A stretch of DNA of 64,000 nt from Paroedura picta. Taxonomy: Eukaryota > Chordata > Lepidosauria > Squamata > Gekkonidae. The notes under the pieces are model-generated. The model saw nothing but the letters and a program-made list of their open reading frames with translations. It had not been told where the DNA came from and did not search any database. This document shows, one piece after another, positions 1 to 10,865 of the stretch. The stretch is taken from contig NC_135384.1 of the NCBI RefSeq assembly GCF_049243985.1, positions 17,418,501 through 17,482,500 of the forward strand, written 5' to 3'. Within the stretch, counting starts at the first letter, position 1. Every line of letters begins with the position of its first letter. Both the position numbers and the translations under genes were made by a program.

Positions 1-117
1 TGTGTGTGGAACTCTCTCCATCATCTGTGCAAACTGTCTCAATTTTCACGGCGTTCAGAGCCTCCGGCTTGGTCTCCGTCCACTCATCTTTGACTTGCAG
101 AGAGGGTTCTCCATCTT
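1..117 (-). CDS. possible partial coding exon of an unrecognised minus-strand gene
   Basis: Read on the minus strand, 117 to 1 is open in one frame for about 38 codons and runs off the window edge. It is preceded by a good 3' splice site: a long pyrimidine-rich tract (about 120-160 on the plus strand) ending in CAG at 120-118. The peptide is acidic and polar (it begins DGEPSLQVKDEW and later has NAVKIETVCTDDGE), with no domain I know. The other two minus frames contain stops. The neighbour of BCL2L12 in human is IRF3, divergently transcribed, and SCAF1 lies next to that. The orientation here would fit a divergent neighbour, but I do not recognise the peptide as either. It could also be a chance open frame. 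Confidence 0.4.
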
Positions 118-1388
118 CTGTTTACAAATGAGAAACAGGAGAGAAGGAAATATCTGATACTTGAAAAGCCCAACTCTGTTCAGTAGTTGGCCAGTGGGTC
201 AGTTGTCAGTTAGGAGCTTACCTAATGGTAACCGAAGTTCATCAGTGCCTGTTTTGGCCATCTCAGGGTGTCAGCCACAGCAACATTGCATAACGTAGCC
301 CTAGAGCCAGGTAGATAAAAGAGAGTTGAACCAAACCCACACTGTCCCCCGAGCTCTGTTTCTCCCCCATCTCCCCAGGAAAAGGGATAAAGGCACACTT
401 TGTCTCCCAGCATCTTGTAACTGGGGGCAGGTGCTAATTCAAGGCCCTGAAGAGGACAACCTGGTCCTCCCTGTATGGCATTATGCCATACTGAAGTCCC
501 ACCCCACCCCAAACCCCATCCTCTGCAGGCCACATCCTCAAAGTCTCCAGGTTTTCCGCAACTCAGAGCTGGTAACCCTAGTCTCAGTTCTCATAACATT
601 TCTTCTCCCATACACACACACACACATTCCACTCCCACCCACACTTACAGATCTTAGGGCTCTCCTTTCTAACGTACAGTGTGGTGAAAAGGGCTTGCAA
701 GGAGTTGTTTCCCTAAACCTCACCTTTCTTCCCACGGTGGGGAAGAGACTCAGCTGAATGAGGTCCACATAAGAGGGTTCATGGGGCCACAGTCAGGGGT
801 GTGGAGTGGGGCCAGGGCGAGTGGTTGTGGTCTGAGGAAGAACTGCAAACGGAAAGGGACACTGAAGTCACTTTCTTTCTTTCATTTACTTCATCCGCAG
901 TCTACTTTTCTCGCTGAATCTCAAGGCAGATGATGCAATTAAAAACAACCCAATAGAAAGATGCAGAATGCAATAAAAGCCAGACCACAAAATTAGGGAA
1001 TGCTCTAGAAAAAGGAGGGTTATTTATTTATTCTATTCATAAGCGGCCGCTCGTGGCCTGCCATCTTGCAGTGGCTAACAACAATAAAATTACAATAAAA
1101 ACATACAAAATTACAATCTACAACCTTGCCTCAGAACCCATCCTCACCCCTCCGGTCTGCCAGCCCATCAATCAAATCCCAAATCAGATCCCAAGTCCCC
1201 AGGGGTGATGTTACAAGCGAGCAACCTCAAAGGAGGAGCAAGGTTTTCTGTCAGCAGTTATAAAACTGCAGAACAGTGGTTTAAAACCAGTACAATGCAT
1301 AATGAACACTCCCTAAAGTTTCACAGACAAGAACTAGAGCCCTGTTCCCTATATAAATGTATGAAATACTGAAGATAATTTGCTTTTT
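118..1388. other. non-coding stretch with repeat debris
   Basis: No coding exon is supported. About 415-575 resembles the minus orientation of the AGGGTTGCCA-type repeat seen at 18352 and 55273. A short CA run lies near 612-627. From about 1020 to 1260 there is an unclassified A/T-rich block with a NotI-like GCGGCCGC. If the exon at 1-117 is real, this is its upstream intron. Confidence 0.5.
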
Positions 1389-1620
1389 AGAAGAGCTGGT
1401 TTCTTATACCTTGCTTTTCACTAGCTGAAGGATTCCCAGAATGGCTTGCAAACACCTTTTCTTTTCTCTCACTACAACAGCCATGCTGTGACGTAGGTAG
1501 GGCTGAGAGAGCTCTGTAAGAACTGCTCTAAGAGAACTGACTGGCTACCCAGCCGACTGCAAGTGGAGGAGGAATTAAACCCAGTACTCCAGATTAGAAT
1601 CTGCCACTCTTAACCACTCT
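1389..1620 (-). mobile_element. tRNA-derived SINE, type A (minus)
   Basis: On the minus strand it begins with a tRNA-like head (TGGTTAAGAGTGG, then a degraded B box GGTTTAATTCC). It continues through the CAGTCAGTTCTCT and CCTACGTCACA core and ends AAACCAGCTCTTCT. The same family recurs at 4540, 5640, 21340, 44750 and 53690. It abuts a type B SINE at its right end. Confidence 0.7.
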
Positions 1621-1805
1621 TTATTTATTTAGTACAGTTTTATCCTGTGCTTTTTCTTCTAAGGAGCTACACACTTCTCTTTCCCTTCCCCATTTAATCT
1701 TCACAACAACCTTATGAGGTAGGTTAGACTGAGAGTCAGCTTCCATGGCAGAGTGGGGATTGAAACATGGTTTTCCTAGATCCTGGTCTGACACTCCAAC
1801 CCCTT
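1621..1805 (-). mobile_element. tRNA-derived SINE, type B (minus)
   Basis: The minus strand shows the type B pattern: a head with GTCAGACCAGGATCTAGG, a degraded B box, and the body CTAACCTACCTCATAAGGTTG. The 3' end is diverged. Further members lie at 2500, 3171, 10650, 20929 and 54748. Confidence 0.6.
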
Positions 1806-2499
1806 CACCTAGCTCGCTTTTTACATCCTTAATTCAATACGCACTTACAGATCCAGGGACATCTATTAGGGGTAATCAAAACCAAAATAAGAGAAGCTAC
1901 CAACAATTAGCTCTCAGTGTGTTGCACTATTGTTATCTAAAGGAAATAACTCATCTCTAAAAACAAAACCACAAAAAAAATATAATTTTTGCACGTATGA
2001 GTCATTTCAGTCAATAAAGGTATTGTGGGTTGGATAGAAGGGTTGGAGTGTCTCATGGATCAAATGAAAGAACACTTACTTTTTTCTTCTCATTAGGATA
2101 ACTATTATTTATTTATATATTTATATACCACCCTCCCCTGAGGCTCAGTGCGGTATATGATCCTCAGCCCTGCCCCATGCTTTCTAAAGGAAATAACTCA
2201 TGTTTTCACATCCATAAATAAACAGCAGAAAAAGTCACCAATGTACAATGAAGGAGTTTAAAAGGGGCCACTCCTACAATGTTCTAGCCACCTCAAGCAA
2301 GAAAGGGTATCTGATACATGCAAAGAGATAATTCCATCTGTGGCGTCAAAGATGCTTCTCTCAGGAATCCTGTTCAGGGCTGTGGTGCAGATTAGCACAA
2401 GTGGTAGACAACTAGATCGGGCTGGCTGAAATAGTGTTACTTAGCATTTATAGAGCACTTCACATATTGCAAAACACTGGGAATCAATTCTTACAAGCT
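1806..2499. other. A/T-rich intergenic DNA, nothing recognised
   Basis: No splice-framed open frame or complete repeat is visible. A fragment near 2125-2165 (ACCACCCTCCCCTGAGGCTC) resembles the 3' tail of an L2-like LINE in minus orientation. Confidence 0.4.
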
Positions 2500-2800
2500 G
2501 CAGCAGTTGGTACATTTAATCTCATCTTTCTTCCAAGGTACTCAGGATCGATCTTTTGTCCTTATTTTTTACCTTTACAACAACCCTGTGGGGTTGGCCA
2601 GCCTGAGTGAGTCTGTTCCAAGGTCCCTCAAGCAACCTTCATGGCACAGAGGGGATCTGAACCTGAGCTTCCCAGGACTTTGTCTGACACATTAGCTCAG
2701 GGGTAATCAAACTGCGGCCCTCCAGATGTCCATGGACTACATTTCCCATGATCCCCTGCCAGCATTCGCTGCATTAGCTACTATACCCAGCCAGCGCTAT
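2500..2800 (-). mobile_element. tRNA-derived SINE, type B, interrupted by a MITE
   Basis: The plus strand shows ACAACCCTGTGGGGTTGGCC and GGGGATCTGAACCTGAGC, the complement of the type B body and B box. The tRNA-like head is split at 2690-2697 by the half-length hAT MITE, and SINE-like sequence resumes after 2779. Confidence 0.55.
2698..2771 (+). mobile_element. half-length hAT MITE with 8-bp target duplication
   Basis: It starts CAGGGGTAATCAAACTGCGG and ends CAGCATTCGCTG. It is exactly flanked by CATTAGCT (2690-2697 and 2772-2779), the 8-bp duplication expected of hAT transposons. It corresponds to one arm plus the centre of the roughly 137-bp palindromic element found elsewhere in the window. 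Confidence 0.85.
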
Positions 2801-3170
2801 GTAAGGATCTTAATGTGCACCTGTTACTATTCTATAACAGCCACATGAGGCAGACCAGTATTCTCATTCCTGATTTGTAGATGAGGGGCTAAGAGGGTGG
2901 CATGCCAAAGGCCAACTGATGGGTTTGTGGCAAAAGTGGAATCAGGATCATTTTCTAATGCACGGAATGTTTCATTCTGGCATGTGTAGAATAGTCGAGA
3001 AATTCTACAATTGCCTTGAGGGTCTCCCATCCAGGCAAGAGACGTTCATGACCCCACTGTCCCTTGGGATCTCCCATCCAACACTAGCCAGCTGGGAAAG
3101 CTGGTGCCCAGACATAGTCTTAGGCATGTGGTCCATGTGCTGAGGGTGTGGGTTTTAACCTTGACTGCTG

Positions 3171-3372
3171 AAAGCCACTGTGATGTAGCGGTTAGAATGC
3201 CAGACTCAGATTGGGGGAACCAGGTTCAAATCCCCACACCGTCAGGGAACCTGTTGGGTGACCTTGAGCCAGTCCCACATTCACAGCCTAATCTACCTCC
3301 AAAAAACGCAGGAGCTGCTTTGAGTCCCCAGGGAGGAGAAAGGGGGGAGGGTCATAAAGAAATCCAATAAAG
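3171..3372 (+). mobile_element. tRNA-derived SINE, type B (plus)
   Basis: The tRNA-like head has an A-box region TGATGTAGCGGTTAGAATG and a B box GGTTCAAATCC. The body TGGGTGACCTTGAGCCAGTC follows, and it ends in an A-rich ATAAAGAAATCCAATAAA tail. The internal polymerase III boxes are recognisable, but the tail shows it is a retroposon and not a tRNA gene. Confidence 0.75.
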
Positions 3373-3589
3373 TAAAACTGTTGGTTCACTTATACTAATA
3401 CTGCCATTGAAGCATTTCCCATCAGGAGGGGCTGCACAACGCAGCAGATCCTAGATCCCCGGATCCCACAGCTGAAGGGCTCGATCACAGCTGACTCACA
3501 AACGATTCCCCCCACAGCTGTGGTGAACGACAATGGGGAAAAGGTTCATGCATCCCCTTCTAAATCTCTTCCAGAAAGTTAGGATCTGA

Positions 3590-4420
3590 ATCAGGGCAAA
3601 CGGCGCCACATCTCATCCTTTCTCCTCCCTCCTCTAGAGCAAAGGGGAGCAGGATCCGACCAGCGGAGCCTCCTTGCCCTCGGCGATGACCTGCGGGACA
3701 GGTTCGAGCCCCCACACCCGCAGTCCCTTGACTCAGCGGCGCGCGGGGGAGTGCGACCGGGACAGATGCGGGCAAGGAAGGCGCTTCTCGCCGCGGATCG
3801 GCTGCATTCCGGTTGGGGGTCCAGCCGATCTGATCCCAGCCCCCCGCCCCAGCGGCTGCGTCCCCGGACTCTCGCTCCTCCCCCCCTTTCCGCCGCCTTT
3901 ACCTCTCCGGCGGCACCGTCCACTTGGCAAAAAGTGAAAACACTTGTCTGGCAATAGAGGAGCCAGGGCGCTTCCGGGAACCCTGCCTTGGCGTCACTTC
4001 CCTTTGGCAGCCTGGGAAAGCCGCCCCTTCGGCAGCAGGCGCCTCCTCCCCCGGTTCGCCGGCTTTGCGCGCTAAGGCTCGTGTGCGCTTCAGCTGCGCG
4101 TCCAGCGCCTGGCTCTCCAGGCCGTGCTCAGACAGGCGCAGGTCGCTCGGCTCAGCTTTTCTCCCGGGCGCCTGGCATCTCCTGCCGCTCCACTCCGGCG
4201 CTCGCATCGTCTGCGTCTGGATTCGGTTCAGCGATGCAGGCCCCGGGGATTTGCATTCATTTGCGCCCCAAAGGAAGCAGTCGCCGTAGGACGGGACGGT
4301 CTTGTGCTTGGCCGCGCAGCGGGGGCGTCACTGGCCGCGCAAAGCAGGCCTTCCCTTCTGCGACTCGGGACACCTGTGCTGCTTCGAAGAAGGGCCCGTA
4401 GGTATGGGAGCCATTGACGC
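3590..4420. promoter_or_regulatory. CpG-rich island, probable promoter of an unidentified gene
   Basis: About 800 bp of very GC- and CpG-rich sequence sits in an otherwise A/T-rich region, typical of a vertebrate housekeeping promoter. No known first exon is recognised on either strand. On the minus strand a consensus 5' splice site (GAGAG then GTAAAG) lies near 3900, so this could be the first exon and promoter of the minus-strand gene that may reach the left edge. Several open frames of up to 137 codons cross it, but these are expected from GC-rich composition. Confidence 0.55.
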
Positions 4421-4539
4421 TGGAAACGAAAACAATGGCCAGATGGCTGCCCTGTTAATTCGAAGGGCGGGGCGTCTTTTAAACTGACGGAAAGATATTT
4501 GATCGATTCATCTTCTCAAGAATGTGAGAGTCAGTTTAA

Positions 4540-4785
4540 AGCTGCAGCCTCTAATCGGGAGAGCCGGGTTCGGTTCCCCACTCCTCCACATGCAGCCAGC
4601 TGTGCGACCTTGGGCCTGTCACAGTTCTCTCAGTTCTCTCTCTGGCAAAGCCGTTCTGTTAGAGCTCCTTCAGCCCCACCTACCTCACAGGGTGTCTGTT
4701 GTGGGGAGAGGAAGGGGAAGGTGTTTGTGAGCCGTTTTGGGACTCCTTTGGGTAGTGAAAAGTAGCGTATAAAAATAGCTCTTCT
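4540..4785 (+). mobile_element. tRNA-derived SINE, type A (plus)
   Basis: B-box remnant GGGTTCGGTTCCCC, then CTCCACATGCAGCCAGCTG, GGTGTCTGTTGTGGGGAG and the terminal AAAATAGCTCTTCT. The A-box end is truncated. Confidence 0.75.
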
Positions 4786-4958
4786 GTGCTTTCCTGGGAC
4801 AGCATCCACATTCAGAGTAACCTTCCCTGGGAAAAACTGGCAACAGAGTGGTCGTGGACATGTTGGTCATGCGATTTGTTATTTCAGTTTCTCTCTGAAA
4901 TTCAAGCTTCCTTTATATGAGATCTTCGTGAGATACATGCCATGTACATCCAATAGCA

Positions 4959-5056
4959 CAGGGGTAGTCAAACTGCGCTCCTCCAGCGTTCGCTGGCAGG
5001 GGCTCATGGGAATTGTGGTCCATGGGCATCTGGAGGGCCGCAGTTTGACTACCCTG
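4959..5056. mobile_element. hAT MITE, internally deleted palindromic copy
   Basis: Ends CAGGGGTAGTCAAACTGCG and TTTGACTACCCTG. The left arm is shortened and the right arm is nearly complete. No clear 8-bp duplication remains. Confidence 0.75.
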
Positions 5057-5262
5057 CAGGTATATTTGCAAGTAAAGCCATAAATAATAGACGGACAGGA
5101 GTGGGAAGATGTTGCAAAGCTTAGCCTGTTTTGAAAACCATAACCGAAGAGCAATCAGTCCATTCTGATGGTGAACCAACCATTCCTAAATGCAGAAGAT
5201 GGCCAGAGTATAGTAAACAGGAATATGTAGTGTGAAACATGATGAATAGAACTAATTAACAT

Positions 5263-5390
5263 TTGTAAAGGAACAAAGTTTGAGTCTAGTGGCACCTTTC
5301 TAGTCTAGTGGCCAACATAGTTTAATTCTGGATATAAGTGTTTGGGTGCACATGTTCTATGTGCACATGCTCTTCCCCTGAAGATGTAGA
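5263..5390 (+). repeat. fragment of unclassified repeat D
   Basis: Contains GAGTCTAGTGGCACCTTTC, a TATAAGTGTTTGGGTGCAC-like block and CTTCCCCTGAAGATG. The same motif set appears at 24930, 33028, 47722 and 55075. The family is not recognised with confidence. Confidence 0.5.
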
Positions 5391-5639
5391 GGGTAAAGGA
5401 GATGTAAAGGAGAACATGCAGAGAAGCACCCATAATAGTCTCTGTTCATATCGGGCAGAAATGCTGTAGGAATCTATTTAGGAAATCCAGTTTTATATCT
5501 GTTTGCTCTAACTGTACTGCAATGTTATTTGTACCTGTGATTCTATATACCTGTAGCCACAAACACATAGGGCAAGGTGAATTTGAGACTTAGATGTAAG
5601 CTGATGGCACTTCTGCTATGGGCAGAGCATGGAGGAGGA

Positions 5640-5903
5640 GAAGAAGAGTTGGTTCTTATATGCCGCTTTTCCCTACCCAAAAGAGGCTCAAAGCGGCTTA
5701 CATTCGCCTTCCCTTTCCTCTCCCCACAACAGACACCTGTGAGGTGGAGAGAGCGCTGATATCTCTGCTCGGTCAGAACAGCTTTATCAGTGCCATGGGG
5801 AGCCCAAGGTCACCCAGCTGGCTGCATGTGGGGGAGCGCAGAATCGAACCGACATGCCAGATTAGAAGTTTGCACTCCTAACCACTACACCAAACTGGCT
5901 CTC
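5640..5903 (-). mobile_element. tRNA-derived SINE, type A, near full length (minus)
   Basis: This is the best-preserved type A copy. Read on the minus strand it has GAGAGCCAGTTTGGTGTAG (A box), GTCGGTTCGATTCTG (B box), the ACATGCAGCCAGCTGGGTG core and the terminal ATAAGAACCAACTCTTCT. Confidence 0.8.
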
Positions 5904-6593
5904 AAGAAGCTGAATGGAGGCTCTAAGTTATCAATGTGGCTGTCTGACAGTGTGATCCTACATAGAGTTACTCCACGCTAAGCCCACCCAAATTGGTGCA
6001 TATTATTGCTCCATGGGATGCATCCTTAAAAAAAAGTCAACATTTTACTGCCATGAAAGAACCCTGAAGCTTAGAGTGGGTCCTGTGGGTGTGTTAGTAC
6101 AGCACTCCATTTGCTATTTGGCATATTTTGGATGGGATACTGTATCTTGCCCAGCATAAAATAATGAAAGTGTTCTGGCTGAGTATTATAGCACTTTCTC
6201 TTTAATCACAAGTAGCTGGGAGAAGGAGGAAGTGCCATCTCAGGAGCTGACTGCTAGCTCCGCCCTCTGCTGGGTGGGCCTTTGTGCTATAAAAGGCTCT
6301 TGCTTTTGGCATGTGCCAAACTACAAAAGCTAAAGGTCACTTGGGTTGTGGGTCAAACCAAAAGGCACTGAAAGGAGCTGAAGGGCAAGAGCTGAAGGGC
6401 TCTTGGCCGTTTGCTCTTTGCTGCCAGATCAAGCCAAAGGATACAGTGAAGTTCAGGACTGTTTCAGAAGCATTTGCCACATTGAGCAGTATTTCCCTCA
6501 CAAGAAAAGACTGAGGAGAAACAGGAGTTGAGTAGTTAAGCCCTCTCCTTCATCTGTTATTTCACTTCCTTTTCCTCCCAGTGGAAAAGTGGC

Positions 6594-6779
6594 ATGATGC
6601 CTGAAGGAGCTGAGGTAGTGATATGTCCTGTCTGCGGCATGTTTGTCTTCTTACCTCAGGGTGATGGCTTTTGCACATGCAGCAAGTATAAGTTAGTGGC
6701 TCTGCTGGAGGAGAAGGTACAGGGATTAGAGGAATGCTTGACTACACTGCAGCGTATTGTTATGGACCATGCAGTGTAA
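6594..6779 (+). pseudogene. CR1 ORF1 N-terminal fragment
   Basis: A 61-codon open frame. Two CxxC-like pairs (ICPVCG and FCTCSK) precede a heptad-like leucine segment (LVALLEEKVQGLEECLTTLQ), as in the first ORF of CR1 LINEs. It stops where the insertion at about 6780-7412 begins, and similar ORF1 sequence resumes at 7413 (EEFLGRTHKALLREQVQEEG). Confidence 0.6.
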
Positions 6780-6966
6780 AATTTACAAGACCACAACAAA
6801 GATAACTAAGCAGCAAGAGGATTTATTTAGAATACATGTTTGCAAGCATGGAAAGAAAGCTAATTGGAGCATTCTCTGAAGTCTGCATAGGTGCAGCTCA
6901 TTTTTAAGACCTGGATACGTCATCATGAGGTATCCTGAAGCTCACTCCCTATCTGTCCCTCTAACC

Positions 6967-7102
6967 CAGGGGTAGTCAAACTGCGGCCCTCCAGATGTCC
7001 ACGGACTACAATTCCCAGGAGCCCCTGCCAGCGAATGCTGGCAGGGGCTTCTGGGAATTGTAGTCCATGGACATCTGGAGGGCCGCAGTTTGACTACCCC
7101 TG
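6967..7102. mobile_element. palindromic hAT MITE, full length
   Basis: 136 bp, a near-perfect inverted repeat with ends CAGGGGTAGTCAAACTGCGG and its complement. It is flanked by exact 8-bp duplications CTCTAACC (6959-6966 and 7103-7110). It sits inside the sequence that interrupts the CR1 ORF1. Confidence 0.92.
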
Positions 7103-9133
7103 CTCTAACCAATCAGGTTACGCGGAGGGCTCCCAGTCTAACCTATCACCAACGAATATATCTTATTTCATATACTTTTTTATATAGAGAGAGATACTAC
7201 ATTCAGGTGCTATAAATCTCCTGTTTTGTAGCAATTATAGCTGCTACATTCCACTTTTGACAAATTCAAGGTTACCTTCAGAGATAAAAAAGCAGCCATT
7301 AATGAACTTAAAATGCACTCTGTCTGACCTAAGAATGAACCATGGACAGACTGTAGCTAAAGTGTGTGTGTGACTCAGTTGTGTTCCGCAAATCTATATA
7401 ATCCATATCAATATGAAGGAGGGTGAAGAGTTCCTGGGCAGAACTCATAAAGCACTCTTGAGAGAGCAAGTGCAGGAGGAGGGAAAGTTATCACAACAAA
7501 CACAGGAGGGTATTAAATGGAAGGCTGTTACACATAGGAGTAGAAGAATAAATAGGTCTGCCCCTTTTATGTTTCTTAAAAGTGCAATACTGAAGGCTCA
7601 ATAGCAAACAATTCCCTTGAGAAGAAAAGATGGAAGGAGCCTAAGGAAGCTAAGTGGTTCCACAAGCAGTTGTCAAAGGATTTGAGGAATAAAAAAGAGT
7701 CATTTAGGAAATGGACGGAAGGCCTTATTACCAAGGAAGAGCATAAACAAATAACCAATAATTATAGGGAGAGTGTTAGAAAAGCTAAAGCTCAATATGA
7801 GCTTAGGCTAGCAAGAAGTGCTAAATATAGCAAAAAAGGGTTCTTTAGTTATAAGAAAAAGAGTAGGGACTCCGTAGGGCCACTGTGAGGAAAAGAAAGT
7901 GAAATACTAGATGATGGAGAGGACTTAACTGCTCAACTCCTGTTTCTCCTCAGTCTTCTCTTGTGAGGGAAATAGTGCTCAGTGTGGCAAAAATGTAGCA
8001 CAACATGGGATGGGAATGGTGGCCTAGCATCCCTGTGGGGGTAATCTATAAACACCTAGCTTCTTTAAATGAAACAAAGTCTTCTGGGGCAGATGAATTG
8101 CATCCAAGGATACTAAAAGATCTTGCAGATGTAATCTCTGACCCTCTGTCCATTATTTTAGACACTTCTTAGAGAACAGGTGATGGGTCAGGTGGTTGGA
8201 GGCAGGTGAATGTTGTCTCCATCTTCAAGAAAGGGAAAAAGGAGGATCCAGGTAACTACTGACCCATCAGCTTGACATCAGTAGCTAGCAAAATCTTGGA
8301 ACAAATCAACAAATAGTCGGTCCTTGAGCAGCTGAAACAGAGAGCTGTGATTTCTAAAACTCAGCACAGGACAAGAACAAGTCTCACAAGAACAAGTCAT
8401 GTCACACCAACCATATCTTTTTTTCGAGAAAGTGACTGCCTTGCTGGATCAGGGGAATGCTGTGGACATAGTTTATCTGGATTTCAGTAAAGCTTTTGAT
8501 AAGGTTCCACATGATGTTCTTGTTCACAAGTTGGTAAAATGCAGTATGGATTCTAATCCAATAACTGGTTGACAGATCGTACCCAGAGGTTACTTGTTGA
8601 TGGTTTAGCATCCTCTTGGAGAAGAATGACAAGTGGAGTGCCCTAGGGATCTGTCCTGGGGCCTGTGTCGTTCAACATATATATAAATGATTTGGATGAG
8701 GGATTAGAAGGGATACTTATTAAATTTGCAAATGATACTAAACTGGGAGGAGTAGCAAAGACAACTGAAGACAGAATCAGAATACAGGATGATCTTGATA
8801 GGCTCGAGAAGTGGGCTAAACAAAATAAAATGAAATTCAATAGGAACAAATGTAAAATTCTGCATTTAGATAAGAAAAACCGTACAAGGCAATATAGGAT
8901 GGGGGAGACTTGTCTTGGCAGTAGCATGTGCGAAAAGGATCTGGGAGTCATTGAACACGAGTCAGCAGTGTGACTCAATGGCTAAAAAAGCAAATGTGAT
9001 TTTGGGCTGTATCAAACGGAGTATTGTGTCCAGATCACAGGAGGTGATGGTACCGCTGTACTCTGCTCTGGTTCAGCCTCATTTGGAGTACTGTGTTCAG
9101 TTTGGGGCACCCCAGTTGAAGAGGGATGTAGAC

Positions 9134-9466
9134 CAGTGGTCCCCAACCTTTTTGAGGCTGGGGACTGGCAGGGCAACTGCCCGCCCGCGCCTTGTGCATG
9201 CGCGGCCAAAATCGTGCATGTGCGGCACTTTCGCGTATGCGCGAAAGTGCAGAGCATGCGCGATTTCGGCCACGCATGGCGCATGTGCGGCCGGGCTGCG
9301 CATGCGCATTGTGCGGGCACGGCCCTGATTCCCTCTCCCCCCCTCCCGCAGTAAGAAGCTTCCCGGGCCGCTAGCTTGCGGCCTGGGAAGTTTTTTACTG
9401 CGGGGGGTGGGGAAAGGGAGCCGTGGCCCGGCGCCAAGGTCTTCGCCTGTGGGTTGGGGACCACTG
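9134..9466. mobile_element. hAT nonautonomous element (CAGTGGTCCCC family) inside CR1
   Basis: Termini CAGTGGTCCCCAACCTTTTT and GGTTGGGGACCACTG form inverted repeats. The exact 8-bp duplication ATGTAGAC flanks it (9126-9133 and 9467-9474). The interior is CpG-rich with repeated GCGCATGCGC-type motifs. It interrupts CR1 ORF2, whose coding continues on both sides. A relative lies at 59561-59922. Confidence 0.9.
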
Positions 9467-10069
9467 ATGTAGACAAAGTGGAGCATGTCCAGAGGAGGGC
9501 AACAAAGACGGTGAGGGGTCTGGAGACCAAGATGTATGAGGAAAGGTTGGGGGAGCTTCGTCTGTTTAGCCTGGAGAGATGACTGAGAGGGGATTAGGGT
9601 TGGGTGCTGTCGAAGCAGCAGTTCGCACCCGAAGCAGCACTGCCTGCTCTGGGCACGAACGGCCACTTCAGTGGCCAAAGTGTCCACCCCTAAGTCCATC
9701 TTCAAGTATTTAAAAGGCTGCCATATAGGGGATGGAGTTGTTCTCTCTTGCCCCAGAGGGACGGACCAGAATCAATGCGATGAAATTAATTCAAAAGAAA
9801 TTCCGTGTAAACATCCGGATGAAGTTCCTGACAGTGTTTTCTCAGTGGAACAGGCTTCCTCGGGAGGTGGTGGGTTCTCCATCTTTGGAAATGTTTAAAG
9901 AGAGGCTGCATAACCATCTGATGGAGAGGAAGATTCTGTGAAGGTTCAAGCGGGTGGCAGGTGACAGTGGATGAGCAATAAGGTTGTGAGTGTCCTGCAT
10001 TGTGCGGGGGGTTGGACTAGATGACCCAGGAGGTCCTTTTCTTGTCTATGATTCTAGCATTCTTATTAA

Positions 10070-10645
10070 AATGTATTCAAAGCAAGAAAAAGACAAAAAT
10101 AGCACACTGTATAGCCATGTTTTATTAATGGATGTTTACAACAAAAGCAAAACTAATTATTAGAAACCTGAGAAACTTCTTAAAACAAAGGAATAGAACA
10201 TTGATTAATATGAATCCATCTCCATTTGAAGCTGCTGATCCCTTTATAGTCTCTTACCATTTCTTACAGTGGTCACAGCTTAATTATAATACAGTTATTG
10301 TTCATGTATTTAGAGGTTTCCCTATTGTGGAATTACTTTAAAAATACACTTGTGTGCACAGTGAATTACTTGAGGTTTTAAACCAGCAAACTGGACTGAT
10401 TAAGATGTACTTGTCACTATAAATGCATTACTAAAATGCATGTTGATTAAGTCAACAATCTTGAGTCAAGACAGCAATTAAAAAGTTTTTACAAGAATAA
10501 CAGTTAATAGTACATACCTTATGCTCCTGCAGGTGAGCGAAGTTAGCCAGCTACGGATTTAGGCTCCCAAAATATTCATTGTAACATTCATAGGCAGGTG
10601 TTGAATCAGCTGTTCAAAACTTTTGTCAGCTATATATGTGTATAG
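10070..10645. other. A/T-rich intergenic DNA, nothing recognised
   Basis: No gene or complete repeat is supported. A 69-codon open frame at 10132-10341 has no splice context or known similarity. Confidence 0.4.
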
Positions 10646-10649
10646 ATTT

Positions 10650-10865
10650 TAAAAATGAATTTCATTTCAACCTCGCCTTTTTTCCCAGCAGAGGCCCAAA
10701 GCAGATTCCATTGTTCTCTTCTTCTGTATTTTAGTCTCACAACAACCCTGTTAGGTAGGTTGGGTTCAGAGTATGCAAGTGGCCCAAGGTCACCCAGTGA
10801 GCTTCCAGGGCCCAAGTGGAGATTCACACCAGTACTTGATCCACTGCCCCACACTGCCTCTCTTG
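10650..10865 (-). mobile_element. tRNA-derived SINE, type B (minus)
   Basis: The plus strand shows ACAACCCTGTTAGGTAGG, CCCAAGGTCACCCAGTGAGC and a B-box complement. The head is diverged. Confidence 0.6.

Larger units (their letters stand above)
6175..10065 (+). mobile_element. composite CR1-type LINE, dead, with nested insertions
   Basis: A CR1-clade non-LTR retrotransposon. An ORF1 start at 6594-6779 encodes a Cys-rich CPVCGMFVF..CTC motif followed by a leucine-rich coiled segment, and ORF1-like sequence resumes at about 7413-7604. The endonuclease domain is essentially absent. The ORF2 linker lies at about 7620-7888. Reverse transcriptase motifs follow at 8100-8980: VYLDFSKAFDKVPHD, then an FANDTK box where FADD is expected, so the catalytic aspartate is lost. 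The C-terminal region spans 8980-9945. The 3' end (GTTGGACTAGATGACCCAGG) is followed by a degenerate tail. Stops and frameshifts are frequent. About 6780-7412 is foreign sequence carrying a palindromic MITE, and 9134-9466 is a second hAT element. Confidence 0.88.

Noticed and set aside
3899-4401. Open frames on both strands in the left CpG island
   Set aside because: No known first-exon peptide and no cross-checking exon; composition explains them.
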